DNA of 47,677 nucleotides. Origin: an uncultured Bacteroidales bacterium (GTDB lineage: Bacteria > Bacteroidota > Bacteroidia > Bacteroidales > UBA932). The stretch lies in assembly GCA_946405435.1 (NCBI GenBank), contig CAMJHF010000019.1, positions 1 through 47,677 of the forward strand, given 5' to 3'. The notes under the pieces were generated by a model. The model did not search any database, had not been told where the DNA came from, and saw only the letters and a program-made list of their open reading frames with translations. Below are positions 31,630 through 41,413 of the stretch, in pieces. Numbering within the stretch: position 1 is the first letter of the stretch; each line of letters opens with the position of its first letter. Position numbers and translations under genes: made by a program.

Positions 31630-33177
31630 ATGAAAGTACTTCTTACCTTCATGCTGCTCCTCTCGGTCAGCCCCGATTTCGACAGCGCCGTGCTCTTTCT
31701 CACCGGCGCCTCGAGCATGGAAGATTTGGATGAAACCACACTGGAACGCTTCCGTGCCCTTCAACTGAGACCGTTGGACCTTAACCGTTGCTCTCGCAGC
31801 CGGCTCGTGAGTTCAGGACTTATGAGCGCCTTCCAGGCGGCGTCACTGCTCGACTGGCGGCAACGCTCCGGAGACATCCTGTCTTATACCGAATTGGGAC
31901 TTGTCGACGGATTTACTCCCGATTATGTCGAAGCCCTCAAGCCGTTCACCACTCTGGAATCTTCCGGTCCTCCCGGCAAACGCCGCCAAGTCAGAATGCA
32001 CCACGACCTGATGCTGCGGGCTTCCGCGCGCTCCTCCGGAGATGAAACGGAGCATTGCTATGGCATGAAGTACAAGGCCGCCCTGGGAGAGACCGCGGAA
32101 CTCAACTGGTCGACGCGCAATTCATATTCAGACAAGAAGTTGGGAATAGGTACCGTAAGCGCCGCCGTATACGGACGCAAATATCTCGGAAAAATGATTC
32201 TGGGGCATTTCAACGCCCGTTTCGGGCAGGGGCTCAACCTCTGGAGCGGCTTTTCCATGCAGCCCTGGAGCTCTGTCCAGGCCATGCGGAAAAACGGTAC
32301 GGGTCTTAGTCCGACAGGGTCGTTTTCCCCATCCCACCTGGGCGCCGCGGCAGATTTTGAATTCGGACGCTGGAGCGTAGCCATGGCCTATTCCATCAAA
32401 GAAAAAATGCCTGTCGGGGCTGTGGCTTACACCGGAAAGCGTTTCACGGCCGGACTTACGGCAAGAACAGGGGCTGTTGGTGCAGACTTCAAACTCGGCT
32501 TCCCGAACGTAGGGGTTTATGGAGAATTCTGCTGGCAGGGAAGACCGGACGGGGTTCTCGGCCTCAGGTGGCTGCCATCCTACGGAACGGAGCTTATTGG
32601 CTTCGCGAGGTTCGCAGACGGGCTGCCGGAAGCAGCGGCAGGTGTCTCCGCACAGTCTTTCAGCTCGGTTGTGTATTGGTCTTCAAAGCAGGCCAGAGCC
32701 TTTGTCAAGTATAATCCGCAGCTGAACGCGGGACCGGTGACTATTGCTCCGTCGCTAAGGCTTGCCGCCTGCAGGAAAGACGGATGGAGGCTTGAAGCCA
32801 GGGGCGAATTGCAGGCGGTGGCCTGGGAATGGATGCTGCGCAGCAGGCTTGACGTGGTTAAATGCAACGGCGTTTCCTGGCTTTTCTGCAGCGAGGCAGG
32901 ACACACCGGAGGAAGGCTCCGGGCATGGCTGAGATGGACCCTTTTCAAGGTCGAGAATTGGGACGACAGGATATATGTATACGAACGCGATGCACCCGGA
33001 ACATTCAACGTCCCAGCATACTACGGAAAGGGCTGGGCACTGTCGCTGGCAGGGTCATGGAAAATAGCTGTCCGGCATGCAATGTATTATAGGATATCCT
33101 ACATCGAATATCCTTGGAATTCAGACTATAAGGCGCCTAAACTTGAAGTTAAGGTTCAGTACCAGCTGAGCCTTTGA
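31630..33177 (+). CDS. Helix-hairpin-helix domain outer-membrane beta-barrel protein
   Basis: 515 residues. A short hydrophobic N-terminus (MKVLLTFMLLLSV) acts as a signal peptide. About residues 30-115 contain paired helix-hairpin-helix-like repeats (PLDLNRCSRSRLVSSGLMS, YTELGLVDGFTPDYVEALKPF). The remainder alternates hydrophobic and polar residues and ends in YQLSL, which suggests a beta-barrel. This domain order is seen in an uncharacterised Bacteroidetes family. The start may use the TATATTGG at 31601. Its 3' end overlaps the convergent lipid kinase gene by 29 nt. Confidence 0.72.
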   Translation: MKVLLTFMLLLSVSPDFDSAVLFLTGASSMEDLDETTLERFRALQLRPLDLNRCSRSRLVSSGLMSAFQAASLLDWRQRSGDILSYTELGLVDGFTPDYVEALKPFTTLESSGPPGKRRQVRMHHDLMLRASARSSGDETEHCYGMKYKAALGETAELNWSTRNSYSDKKLGIGTVSAAVYGRKYLGKMILGHFNARFGQGLNLWSGFSMQPWSSVQAMRKNGTGLSPTGSFSPSHLGAAADFEFGRWSVAMAYSIKEKMPVGAVAYTGKRFTAGLTARTGAVGADFKLGFPNVGVYGEFCWQGRPDGVLGLRWLPSYGTELIGFARFADGLPEAAAGVSAQSFSSVVYWSSKQARAFVKYNPQLNAGPVTIAPSLRLAACRKDGWRLEARGELQAVAWEWMLRSRLDVVKCNGVSWLFCSEAGHTGGRLRAWLRWTLFKVENWDDRIYVYERDAPGTFNVPAYYGKGWALSLAGSWKIAVRHAMYYRISYIEYPWNSDYKAPKLEVKVQYQLSL

Positions 33178-34111
33178 TTACATTGATCTGACGGCCGTCC
33201 ATCTGGATGCTCAGCGGCAGCCGTCCTTCTATTTCACCGTCAAGTTCGAATATGTCTTCCGACGCCTCGTCCATGGGGGCGATCAGAAGTTCCCTGCACT
33301 TGCCGGAAATAACATGGGGAGACTTGTCCACAGTCCCGTTGAACAGCCTTGGAATCTGCGAGACAATCAGGCGGACGGGAAGTTTCGGGACAATCATATA
33401 GTCCAGGATTCCGTCATCGATGGATGCGCCGGGGACCTGTCTCATTCCGGACCCGCTGAAGGGGCCATTGCCGAGCGCCACCGAGTAGCATGGGCCTTCG
33501 AAAACCTCTTTGCCGTCGGCAATCACTTTGAGCGAGATGGCACCAAGGTTCCTTACGGTATGGAGGAGTGCATTCAGGTATATGAGTTTGCCGCGCCTGC
33601 CGCTTTCTTTCTGGAAATTCACCCTGCTGCATACGTGAGAGTCGAATCCGGTGCCTCCGACGTTGGCCATGTAACTTGTTTTTTCTCCTCCGCCGGCCAC
33701 GCGGACAAGGTCCATCTTGCCGAATGAACCTCTGGCGATCAGATTCGCGACAGCGTAGAGGTCGTTGGGTACGCCAAGGGATTTTATCCAGTCGTTACCG
33801 GAGCCTATCGGCATGACGCCGAGCGTGAAATCTTCGGACGGGACGCCGGATTCGTCGCAGTAACGGGCGATGCCGATGAGAGTTTCGTGGAGGGAACCAT
33901 CTCCGCCGACGGAAAGAAATTTGCGGTATCCTGCGGCGGCGGCCTCATGGGCCAGCATGGTCGCATGCCTTTTGTGGTCGGTCATGGCGGTGGTGAATTC
34001 TATTCCAAGTTCGAGCAATTTGCGCTCCGCAGGAATCCACCTCGACATGGTTTTGCCTGAACCGGCACGGGGGTTGACAATGATGTACCAGTCAGTTTTA
34101 GTGTTAGTCAT
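33149..34111 (-). CDS. Diacylglycerol kinase-like lipid kinase
   Basis: 320 residues. NPRAGSGKTM is the ATP-binding start, SVGGDGSLHETL is the DAGK catalytic GGDGT-like motif, and GVMPIGSGNDW follows. It phosphorylates a lipid such as diacylglycerol, or a sphingolipid-type base, at the membrane. Its -7 box is 4 nt from the ATG, and it is divergent from parA. Exact lipid not determinable from sequence. Confidence 0.88.
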   Translation of the reverse strand: MTNTKTDWYIIVNPRAGSGKTMSRWIPAERKLLELGIEFTTAMTDHKRHATMLAHEAAAAGYRKFLSVGGDGSLHETLIGIARYCDESGVPSEDFTLGVMPIGSGNDWIKSLGVPNDLYAVANLIARGSFGKMDLVRVAGGGEKTSYMANVGGTGFDSHVCSRVNFQKESGRRGKLIYLNALLHTVRNLGAISLKVIADGKEVFEGPCYSVALGNGPFSGSGMRQVPGASIDDGILDYMIVPKLPVRLIVSQIPRLFNGTVDKSPHVISGKCRELLIAPMDEASEDIFELDGEIEGRLPLSIQMDGRQINVIKGSAGTEP

Positions 34112-34115
34112 AGTG

Positions 34116-34123
34116 CAAAAGTA
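34116..34123 (-). promoter_or_regulatory. -7 box of the lipid kinase gene
   Basis: TACTTTTG on the minus strand ends 4 nt before the ATG at 34111, so the transcript would start close to the ATG. Confidence 0.5.
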
Positions 34124-34135
34124 CGAAATTATTCT

Positions 34136-34143
34136 TATTTTTG
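34136..34143 (+). promoter_or_regulatory. -7 box of parA
   Basis: TATTTTTG ends 6 nt before the ATG at 34150. The divergent lipid kinase box is 12 nt away, so the two genes share a promoter region of 38 bp. Confidence 0.55.
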
Positions 34144-34149
34144 CATAAT

Positions 34150-34935
34150 ATGGGAAAAGTAATAGCTATAGCCAATCAGAAAGGAGGAGTAGGCAAGACC
34201 ACCACCGCCATCAACCTGGCCGCGTCTCTTGCCGCGCTGGAAAAGAAAGTGCTCATCATCGACGCCGATCCCCAGGCGAATACCACGTCGGGACTTAACT
34301 TTTCTCCCGATGACGACAGCCACCGCAGCCTGTACGAGCTCATGGAGGGAACAATCTCCGTAGAGGATACGCTGATACAGACGGAAATGGACGGCCTGCA
34401 CATGATTCCGTCGCATATCAATCTCGTCGGAATCGAGATAGAAATGATAGGCGAGGAAGACCGCGAGTCCGCCCTCAAGAAAGCTATTGCCCCGATACGG
34501 GACCGCTACGACTACATCATCATTGACTGCTCACCTTCATTGGGCCTGATAACCGTCAATACGCTTACGGCCGCTGATTCTGTCATTATTCCCGTCCAGC
34601 CGGAGTTCTTTGCCCTGGAAGGACTTGGGAAGCTCCTGCAGACGATACGCATAATCCAGAACGGCCTTAATCCGTCGCTGACGATAGAGGGGTTCGTGGT
34701 GACGATGTTCGACGGACGGACAAAAGTGCATCAGCAGGTGCTTGCCGAATTGCGCGAGCACTTCAAGGACCTTGTCTTCAAGACAGTGATCCAGCGCAAC
34801 ATCCGCCTGAGCGAGGCGCCCTCGCACGGAAAGCCTGTGCTGCTCTATGAGATATCCTGTACCGGCTCGTCCAACTATCTCAACCTTGCGTCCGAGCTGC
34901 TCGAGCGCAACGGTGACAAATCCGCAAAGCAATGA
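34150..34935 (+). CDS. parA: Chromosome-partitioning ATPase
   Basis: 261 residues from the ATG at 34150; the in-frame TTG nine bases earlier overlaps the promoter. The deviant Walker A motif KGGVGKTT spans 11-18, with DADPQAN at the A' region and IIDCSPSLG at Walker B. It forms a Soj-type ATPase that moves ParB-bound chromosome origins. The stop overlaps parB by 4 nt. Confidence 0.96.
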   Translation: MGKVIAIANQKGGVGKTTTAINLAASLAALEKKVLIIDADPQANTTSGLNFSPDDDSHRSLYELMEGTISVEDTLIQTEMDGLHMIPSHINLVGIEIEMIGEEDRESALKKAIAPIRDRYDYIIIDCSPSLGLITVNTLTAADSVIIPVQPEFFALEGLGKLLQTIRIIQNGLNPSLTIEGFVVTMFDGRTKVHQQVLAELREHFKDLVFKTVIQRNIRLSEAPSHGKPVLLYEISCTGSSNYLNLASELLERNGDKSAKQ

Positions 34936-35864
34936 GTGTAAAGAACAGGGGCCTTGGAAAGGGCCTTGAAGCATTGATGGGCTCGGTTCCTGCAGCGGCC
35001 GACCTGCTGCGCAAGCCCGTCGGATACATCAACAAGCAGGTAGCCGGCACCGCACCGGCCTCCGACGCCGATATACTGCGAATCCCCATGGACATGGTGG
35101 ACGCCAATCCGTTCCAGCCCCGGATGAACTTCGACCTGGTCGCACTGGAAGAATTGGCGGCGTCGATACGCAGCCTCGGCCTTATCCAGCCCATCACAGT
35201 CCGCCGCGTTTCTTCGGGCCGCTACCAGATAATCAGCGGCGAACGGCGTTTCCGCGCATGCCGCATGAACGGAATGAGCCTCATCCCCGCCTATGTCAAG
35301 GAGAGCGATGACCAGGGCATGCTGGAGATGGCCATTGTGGAGAATATCCAGCGCCAGGACCTTGACCCCATAGAACAGGCCTTGAGCTTTCAGCGTCTGA
35401 TCGATGAGTGCGGCCTTACCCAGGAACAGATGTCGGACCGTGTAGGCAAGAAAAGGGCGACTGTCGCCAACACCCTGCGCCTCCTGAAACTGCCCCTCAA
35501 GGTCCAGCACGACCTCAAAGTGGGACTTATTTCCACCGGGCATGCAAAGGCGTTGCTGGGTGTCGATGACCCGGCCCTCCAGCAGCAGCTGTGCGACGCC
35601 ACTGTGTCCAAGGGACTCTCCGTCAGGGAGCTTGAAGCCCTTGTACGCGAGGGCAGGATTCCTGCAGCCCAAAAACCTTCCGCAGAAGTGAAAGAACAGC
35701 TTCCGGAGCAGTACAACCGCCTTCTTTCCTGCATGGGGCGCTATTTCAGCCGCGACATTTCCGTCAAACGCTCAGCCGCAGGCAAAGGGTCCCTGACCGT
35801 GAGGTTCAACTCCGACTCCGAGGTGGAGGCATTCCTTGAAGCACTTGAACAAGCCGGCCGATGA
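34932..35864 (+). CDS. parB: Chromosome-partitioning protein ParB
   Basis: 310 residues. The N-terminal NRGLGKGLEALMG binds ParA, the CTP/ParB box is SGERRFRACRM, then ENIQRQDLDPIEQA and a helix-turn-helix (LTQEQMSDRVGKKRATVANTLRLL). The C-terminal dimerisation region follows. I found no good parS match in the window. It overlaps the next gene by 4 nt. Confidence 0.95.
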   Translation: MSVKNRGLGKGLEALMGSVPAAADLLRKPVGYINKQVAGTAPASDADILRIPMDMVDANPFQPRMNFDLVALEELAASIRSLGLIQPITVRRVSSGRYQIISGERRFRACRMNGMSLIPAYVKESDDQGMLEMAIVENIQRQDLDPIEQALSFQRLIDECGLTQEQMSDRVGKKRATVANTLRLLKLPLKVQHDLKVGLISTGHAKALLGVDDPALQQQLCDATVSKGLSVRELEALVREGRIPAAQKPSAEVKEQLPEQYNRLLSCMGRYFSRDISVKRSAAGKGSLTVRFNSDSEVEAFLEALEQAGR

Positions 35865-36727
35865 AACGTATCCTGCTGTCTGTGCTGTTGGTGCTGTCTG
35901 CACTGTCCGCTTCCGCGCAGTTCCGTTCGGAGGCTTTCCAGCAGCAATATACCGACGAGAATTCTCCGGGCAAGGATTCGACCGACGTGATGTTCTCTTT
36001 CAAGGAGTACTTTGCGGGCCTCGGGCATCGTCAGCCTATCAAGATCGGTACGATGTTCGCCGGCTCCCTGGTATGCATAGGCGGCGAGCAGATATACAAC
36101 AGGCAGTATTGGAAGCTCCCCATAGTCTATTCCGCGATAGCCGGTCCGCTGGGCGCGGGCATCTATCTCAATACCCAGGGACGCCACGAGGCCGCCAAAT
36201 ACTGTTTCATAGGGGCCGGCGTGGCATATTGGGCCACCCTGATGGACGGCGTCGTCAGTTACAGGACCGATAAGTATCCGCTCCCGGGCAAGGCTACCCT
36301 CTATTCATTGCTGCTCCCGGGACTCGGCCAGGCATACAACGGCGAATTCTGGAAAATCCCCATATACGTCGGAGGACTCGGTGCCGCTTATTATTTCTAC
36401 GACTCCAACAATATCAACTACCAGCGCTACAGACGCATATACAAGGAGGCGACAAACAAGGACGTACAATACACCGGTCCGATTACGGCCGAGCAAGCCC
36501 TCTATTACCGTGACGTATTCCGCCGCTACAGGGACTACTCGGTGCTGGCCATTGCGCTTGTCTACCTGCTTCAGGTCATCGATGCCAACGTTTTTTCCTA
36601 CATGCATGATTTCGAAATCGTGGACGACATGGCCATGAGCGTCAAACCTTCTGTGATAATGCCCGATACCCAGCTGGCGTTCAATCCATCTCCGGCGTTC
36701 GGTATCAGCGTCGGCTTCAAGTTCTGA
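35861..36727 (+). CDS. DUF5683 integral membrane protein
   Basis: 288 residues with a signal-like N-terminus (LLVLSALSASAQ). About five hydrophobic stretches follow, with the family motif GQAYNGEFWKIPIYVGGLG near the middle. DUF5683 genes usually follow parB in Bacteroidetes, as here. Function unknown; the coupling to parAB by ATGA suggests an envelope-related role linked to cell division or growth. Confidence 0.82.
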   Translation: MKRILLSVLLVLSALSASAQFRSEAFQQQYTDENSPGKDSTDVMFSFKEYFAGLGHRQPIKIGTMFAGSLVCIGGEQIYNRQYWKLPIVYSAIAGPLGAGIYLNTQGRHEAAKYCFIGAGVAYWATLMDGVVSYRTDKYPLPGKATLYSLLLPGLGQAYNGEFWKIPIYVGGLGAAYYFYDSNNINYQRYRRIYKEATNKDVQYTGPITAEQALYYRDVFRRYRDYSVLAIALVYLLQVIDANVFSYMHDFEIVDDMAMSVKPSVIMPDTQLAFNPSPAFGISVGFKF

Positions 36728-36732
36728 GAGTC

Positions 36733-38121
36733 ATGCGCCGTCTGTTCCTGTTTTTCATTGTTCTCTTGTTCACCGTCCCAGCAGGCGCCCAGTTGCTTCC
36801 TGGGGGCAGGATCAAGGCACTGGAACAGGAAAACAAAGAACTGCGGCACAAAATGGATTCCCTTAGGGCGCTGGTCGACAGTCTGCGCGCCGCCGATTCA
36901 GACGAAGTCTCTCCGGATACGTTGGATCAGGGAAACAATGTGCCTGCGGGAGGGATGCAGGCAATGGACTACACCCCCGAGATGACCGACAGCCTGCTCG
37001 CGCTCTGGTACAAGAACAATTTAGGCAGGGGAACCGACATGCAGGCCTTCAACATGGATACGGTCCATCTGGCCTCGTCCGTGAGCGATTCGGTGATGAT
37101 AAAGCGCCTGGCCGCCTTGAATCCCTATTTTACGCTTCCTTTCAACGATGTGGTCAAGAACTACATGGTGCTCTATTCCGAGCGCAGGGGCGAGGCTATG
37201 AAGCAGGCTATGGGGCTGAGTTCCTACTATTTCCCGATATTCGAAGAAACCTTCCGGAAATATGGCATACCGCTGGAACTCAAGTATCTTGCCGTCGTGG
37301 AATCGATGCTCAAACCCACCGCGACCTCACGTGCGGGGGCCAAAGGTATCTGGCAGTTCATGTACCGTACAGCCCGTTCCTATGGATTGGAAATCAATTC
37401 GTTCGTTGATGAACGGATGGATGTTGAGAAGTCTACGGACGCCGCTGCGCGCTATCTCAAAGCCCTGCATAACATGCTCGGAGACTGGTCGCTGGCAGTC
37501 AGTGCGTACAACTGTGGAGCCGGAAACGTGAACAAGGCAATCCGCCGTGCCGGCGGAAGCCGCGACTTCTGGTCCGTATATCCTTTCCTGCCTCAGGAGA
37601 CCAGGGGCTATCTGCCCGCCTTCGTGGGAGTGATGTATGCCTTTGCCTACAGTTCGGATTATGGGCTCGAGGCTGCCCAAGTGGGCATGCCCGGACAGAT
37701 AGACACCTTCCACGTGCACAAGAATCTTCATTTCAAGCAAATCAACGAGGTAGTCGGCGTTCCGCTCCAGGATCTTCAGTACCTGAATCCGAAATACTAC
37801 AATGACATCATCCCCGGCAGCGGCGGGGAATGTATTGTCAATGTTCCATACAGCTGGAGCGCCGCATGGCTCGCTGCCGACCAGGACTCTCTGTACTCGC
37901 ACAATGCGTCGCTGTACTTGTCCGAACATGTCCTGAAAGACGCTTCTTCAGGCAGCAGCGGCAGCAGTACAGGAGGCGCCCGTACGGTCTATAAGGTGCG
38001 GAGCGGCGACACTCTGAGCCATATAGCACGCAAGTACCACGTGAGCGTGAAGCAGCTTATGAACTGGAACCACATGCGAAGCGACAGGCTCAGCATCGGA
38101 CAGAAAATCTACATCTACTAG
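36733..38121 (+). CDS. mltD: Membrane-bound lytic murein transglycosylase D
   Basis: 462 residues with a signal peptide (residues 1-19) and an N-terminal coiled-coil-like region. The SLT domain has the catalytic Glu190 in VVESMLKPTATS, with AKGIWQFMYRTARSYGL and SAYNCGAGNVNKAIRRAGG. A C-terminal LysM repeat (YKVRSGDTLSHIARKYHVS) binds peptidoglycan. The stop TAG overlaps the convergent stop of the CoA-transferase gene in one CTAG. Confidence 0.93.
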   Translation: MRRLFLFFIVLLFTVPAGAQLLPGGRIKALEQENKELRHKMDSLRALVDSLRAADSDEVSPDTLDQGNNVPAGGMQAMDYTPEMTDSLLALWYKNNLGRGTDMQAFNMDTVHLASSVSDSVMIKRLAALNPYFTLPFNDVVKNYMVLYSERRGEAMKQAMGLSSYYFPIFEETFRKYGIPLELKYLAVVESMLKPTATSRAGAKGIWQFMYRTARSYGLEINSFVDERMDVEKSTDAAARYLKALHNMLGDWSLAVSAYNCGAGNVNKAIRRAGGSRDFWSVYPFLPQETRGYLPAFVGVMYAFAYSSDYGLEAAQVGMPGQIDTFHVHKNLHFKQINEVVGVPLQDLQYLNPKYYNDIIPGSGGECIVNVPYSWSAAWLAADQDSLYSHNASLYLSEHVLKDASSGSSGSSTGGARTVYKVRSGDTLSHIARKYHVSVKQLMNWNHMRSDRLSIGQKIYIY

Positions 38122-39416
38122 ACTCCAGCGTGGAAGTGCGGGCCGAAGCGCGCGAAAGCGGCGCGGTCCAGGGCTTCGCGGTCATCCGGATGGGCAATGG
38201 AAATCAGCAGCCTCGCCCGTTCCTGAAGGCTGCGGCCATAGAGGTCCACCGCGCCATACTCCGTAACCACCCAGTGGGCGTCCGCCCTTGGAGTAACCAC
38301 TCCTGCGCCCTCATTGAGAAGAGGGACTATCTTCGAGACACCCTTTGTCGTACGTGAGCTCAATGCTGTAATGCTTTTCCCTCCTTCAGACATGGATGCG
38401 CCTTTCACGAAGTCCAGCTGTCCTCCCGTGCCGCTGAAAATGCGGGTGCCGATGCTGTCGGCGCATATCTGGCCGGTCAGGTCGATTTCAATGGCAGAAT
38501 TGATCGCAGTGGCTTTGTTGTTGGCGGAAATGTTCCTGATGTCGTTCACATATTCAATGTCCCTCATGCTGACGGCGGGATTGTGGTCGATGAAAGAATA
38601 GACATCCTTCGAACCCAACAGGAAAGAAGCGGTCACGATGCCCCGGTCGATATTCTTGCATGCGCCGTTGATGACTCCCGACTTGATGAGGCGCAGCAGG
38701 CCGTCGGCGAACATTTCGGTGTGCAGGCCAAGATTGCGATGGTCTCCAAGCTGGGAGGCAAGGGCATTGGGGAGGGAGCCGATTCCCATCTGCAGGCATG
38801 CTCCGTCTTCGACGAGTTCCGCGCAGTTGCGTCCTATCTGCATCTCGATGGGACTTGGCTCCGCAAAGGCGGCATTGTCGAGCGGACGGTCGTCACTGAC
38901 CAGATAATCGAAGGCGTCGAGAGGGAACAGTTCGCCGTAAGAATAGGGCACATTGGGGTTGACTACACCGATTACCAGGCCGGCGCTGCGGATTGCGGCC
39001 GGAGAACAGTCGACCGACGTTCCCAGCGACACCCATCCATGCTCATCCGGCAATGATACATTCACGAGGGCCGCGCCCAGCTTTATGGAACCGCTTCTAT
39101 AGAGACGCGGCGTTTCGCTCAGATGCACAGGCAGGTAATCTGCGTAACCGGCATTCACATTCGCCCTCACATTTGCACCGACGAAGAAGCCCTGGTCGAA
39201 GAAAATGCCCTCGTAGCGTTTCTCACTGTATGGCGCAGGACCTTCGGTGTGGAAGTGATGGAAATGGAGGTCGCAGACATCTCCTGCATCGGCCCGGCGG
39301 CAAAGAGCCTCTATCAGGCAGTGCGGGACGCTGGCCACGCTGCTGAGATGGATGTGACAGTGTGACGGTATGTGGCTTACCGCCTCATCGGCGGAGACGA
39401 ATGCGCAATCGAACAT
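38118..39416 (-). CDS. Acetyl-CoA hydrolase/transferase-family CoA-transferase
   Basis: 432 residues. Glu234 in GLHTEMFADG is the residue that forms the glutamyl-CoA intermediate. GIGSLPNALASQL and GTGGQLDFVKGA are family motifs. Size and motifs fit 4-hydroxybutyrate/butyrate-acetate CoA-transferases. Such an enzyme would move CoA between acetate and longer acids during fermentation; which acid is not clear. A -7 box 7 nt before the ATG suggests a single-gene unit. Confidence 0.9.
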   Translation of the reverse strand: MFDCAFVSADEAVSHIPSHCHIHLSSVASVPHCLIEALCRRADAGDVCDLHFHHFHTEGPAPYSEKRYEGIFFDQGFFVGANVRANVNAGYADYLPVHLSETPRLYRSGSIKLGAALVNVSLPDEHGWVSLGTSVDCSPAAIRSAGLVIGVVNPNVPYSYGELFPLDAFDYLVSDDRPLDNAAFAEPSPIEMQIGRNCAELVEDGACLQMGIGSLPNALASQLGDHRNLGLHTEMFADGLLRLIKSGVINGACKNIDRGIVTASFLLGSKDVYSFIDHNPAVSMRDIEYVNDIRNISANNKATAINSAIEIDLTGQICADSIGTRIFSGTGGQLDFVKGASMSEGGKSITALSSRTTKGVSKIVPLLNEGAGVVTPRADAHWVVTEYGAVDLYGRSLQERARLLISIAHPDDREALDRAAFARFGPHFHAGV

Positions 39417-39423
39417 TATGACG

Positions 39424-39431
39424 CAAATATA
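39424..39431 (-). promoter_or_regulatory. -7 box of the CoA-transferase gene
   Basis: TATATTTG on the minus strand ends 7 nt before the ATG at 39416, in the 40-nt gap to the lipoprotein gene. Confidence 0.55.
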
Positions 39432-39456
39432 CTTATTCTTGGCGATAAAACTACAC

Positions 39457-41409
39457 CTACTGCAGCAGGTCGTACTTTTTTATAAGGGAGGAAATCTCCG
39501 GGTCCAGACGCCCGCGGTGTACGAAGTTTCCGTCCTGGGCACATGCCCTGAGATAGAACTCGACGCCGCTGCGCTCATCGCCCTGCCTGGAGCTGATGAC
39601 GGCCCTCAGATAATCGGTGCGGGCATCGGATGGCAGGGCGGATAGTACTTCCGCCGCCGATGCATTGCGGTCAAGCGCCACGAGGGCCACGGCAGTATTA
39701 TAATCGGCATATGGCCTCAGAAGTTTGAGCGCCTCTGCATAATCGCGCTCCCGCAGGAGCTTTACGCCGCGGGCATAGACCGTATCAGGCTCTGTAGTGT
39801 GTATCGTATCTCTGACCATTCCCTTGCGATGCAGGTAAAAATCGAACTTCACTATCCTGAGCCGTGGATACAGATGCTCTCTCAAATACCGGTATGAGTC
39901 ATGCCCGGACAGTGTCTTTTCGCGTTCGTCCAGGTCCTTGCAGCTACCGGACAAGTGATTGTAGTAAGTTTTGAATTCTTCCGTGAGGGTTTTGTCCGAC
40001 TGCACAAGGGCGTCCAGCATCGACCAGTTTTCACCGCCGCTGCGGCTTTTGAAATGTATCCTTGGCAGGTCCATTTTGACCTGCGGTTCATCGCCCAGGA
40101 CCAGATAAGCACCCGAATCCCTTGCAAGGGAGTCGCGCAGCCTGGATGCGAAATCTCCAAAGTATCCGGCCGATGCCCAGGCGCGCCTTTCAGACAATAG
40201 TTCATTGGAAGCAAAAAGCCCTTCGGGAGACGCGTATGAGGCGATAGTGATTGAATCCAGGTCGAATTCTTCGTTCAATATGAGGCTTTTTATATTGCCC
40301 TTGATGCGCCCTATTTCTTCCGGGTTGTTGCCCAGCTCCGGTTCAACCGCCCATTTGCCTTGCGGGAATTCTATGTAGCATGCCGTATTAGCCTGCACGC
40401 GGCGGCTTATGACCTTGTCTACGTAACGCTCCGTGTTGTCGGCAAGTGATGATAGAGAGGAGATGTAGAATGTCAGAGGCTCGGAGCGCGGGATTGAATA
40501 GAGTCGTCTGTCTTGTTCGCGTATGTCTCCGGAGAGGCGGATGTCTACGCGCCTGAGGGCCGGGGAAGTGTGTACTGTCTGGACATAGTTATAGACAAAA
40601 TCGCCGTCCGGAGTCTGCAATACCGTATCCAGCCTTATGCCCTCGCTGACAATCGGCGCCTTGACATAGCGGCGGAACATTGCGTCTTTCCTGCCTATCC
40701 TGCGCCTGTTTCTACGGACAAGATAGCCGTAGGTATAGTGCTCGACGGCCTGTCGTTCCGTCACTCCGTACATCGATGCGAAAGTGTCGTCGGAGACAAA
40801 TGCGGTATCGGTTTTGAGCGCATAAATCTGCGGCAGGTTGCGCTCGAGGAAGATCTCGAGGTCATGTTTGTTGATGAACAACGTCGTGTCGGTGATGATG
40901 CTCTCCAGGAATTTCCTGTACTGCTGATAGCCTCGCAGCTGGGCTTTGCGATAGGCGCTTCCGGTTATGACCACAGGGTCGAGCCGCAGGGAGTCATCCA
41001 GATAGAACATGTCGGGATTCAACCTTAACTGCCATTTGCTGTCAAGCATGCGCCCAGGCACGCGCACCTGGAATTCGAGGTCAACTTTTCCATGCCTTTC
41101 GGCTACGTTCCTAAAGCGGGCGGTGACATAAGAAGCCGTTATCCTGTCAGTTGCCACCATCTCTCCGTCGACGTCCTTTATGGCATTCATTATCAAGGTC
41201 TGGTGCCCATCCAGATCGACCACGCGCAGGGTATCGTGCGGGGTATCTTCTATGGTCTGTACGGGTTTCAAACTTTCTTCGTCCGGGAGAGTCAATCCTG
41301 CCAGCATCTCGGCCTTTCGGATCCTGTTGAGTTTGCGTGAAGTCCCGCACGATGCGGCAAAAACCACGATTACAGCGGCCAGAGGCCATATTGTTCCTTT
41401 GCATTTCAT
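39457..41409 (-). CDS. Large lipoprotein with OmpA-like C-terminal segment
   Basis: 650 residues. VFAASCGTS is a lipobox. Residues about 380-440 contain IASYASPEGLFASNELLSERRAWA, which resembles the OmpA peptidoglycan-binding motif. The last 120 residues (LRERDYAEALKLLRPYADYNTAVAL) look like short TPR repeats. I do not recognise a named family for the whole protein. It could be an envelope anchor or scaffold. It has a -33/-7 promoter just upstream. Confidence 0.7.
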   Translation of the reverse strand: MKCKGTIWPLAAVIVVFAASCGTSRKLNRIRKAEMLAGLTLPDEESLKPVQTIEDTPHDTLRVVDLDGHQTLIMNAIKDVDGEMVATDRITASYVTARFRNVAERHGKVDLEFQVRVPGRMLDSKWQLRLNPDMFYLDDSLRLDPVVITGSAYRKAQLRGYQQYRKFLESIITDTTLFINKHDLEIFLERNLPQIYALKTDTAFVSDDTFASMYGVTERQAVEHYTYGYLVRRNRRRIGRKDAMFRRYVKAPIVSEGIRLDTVLQTPDGDFVYNYVQTVHTSPALRRVDIRLSGDIREQDRRLYSIPRSEPLTFYISSLSSLADNTERYVDKVISRRVQANTACYIEFPQGKWAVEPELGNNPEEIGRIKGNIKSLILNEEFDLDSITIASYASPEGLFASNELLSERRAWASAGYFGDFASRLRDSLARDSGAYLVLGDEPQVKMDLPRIHFKSRSGGENWSMLDALVQSDKTLTEEFKTYYNHLSGSCKDLDEREKTLSGHDSYRYLREHLYPRLRIVKFDFYLHRKGMVRDTIHTTEPDTVYARGVKLLRERDYAEALKLLRPYADYNTAVALVALDRNASAAEVLSALPSDARTDYLRAVISSRQGDERSGVEFYLRACAQDGNFVHRGRLDPEISSLIKKYDLLQ

Positions 41410-41413
41410 GCCG

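Noticed and set aside
34080..36000. parS site near parAB
   Set aside because: I looked for a TGTTTCACGTGAAACA-like palindrome and saw no good match.
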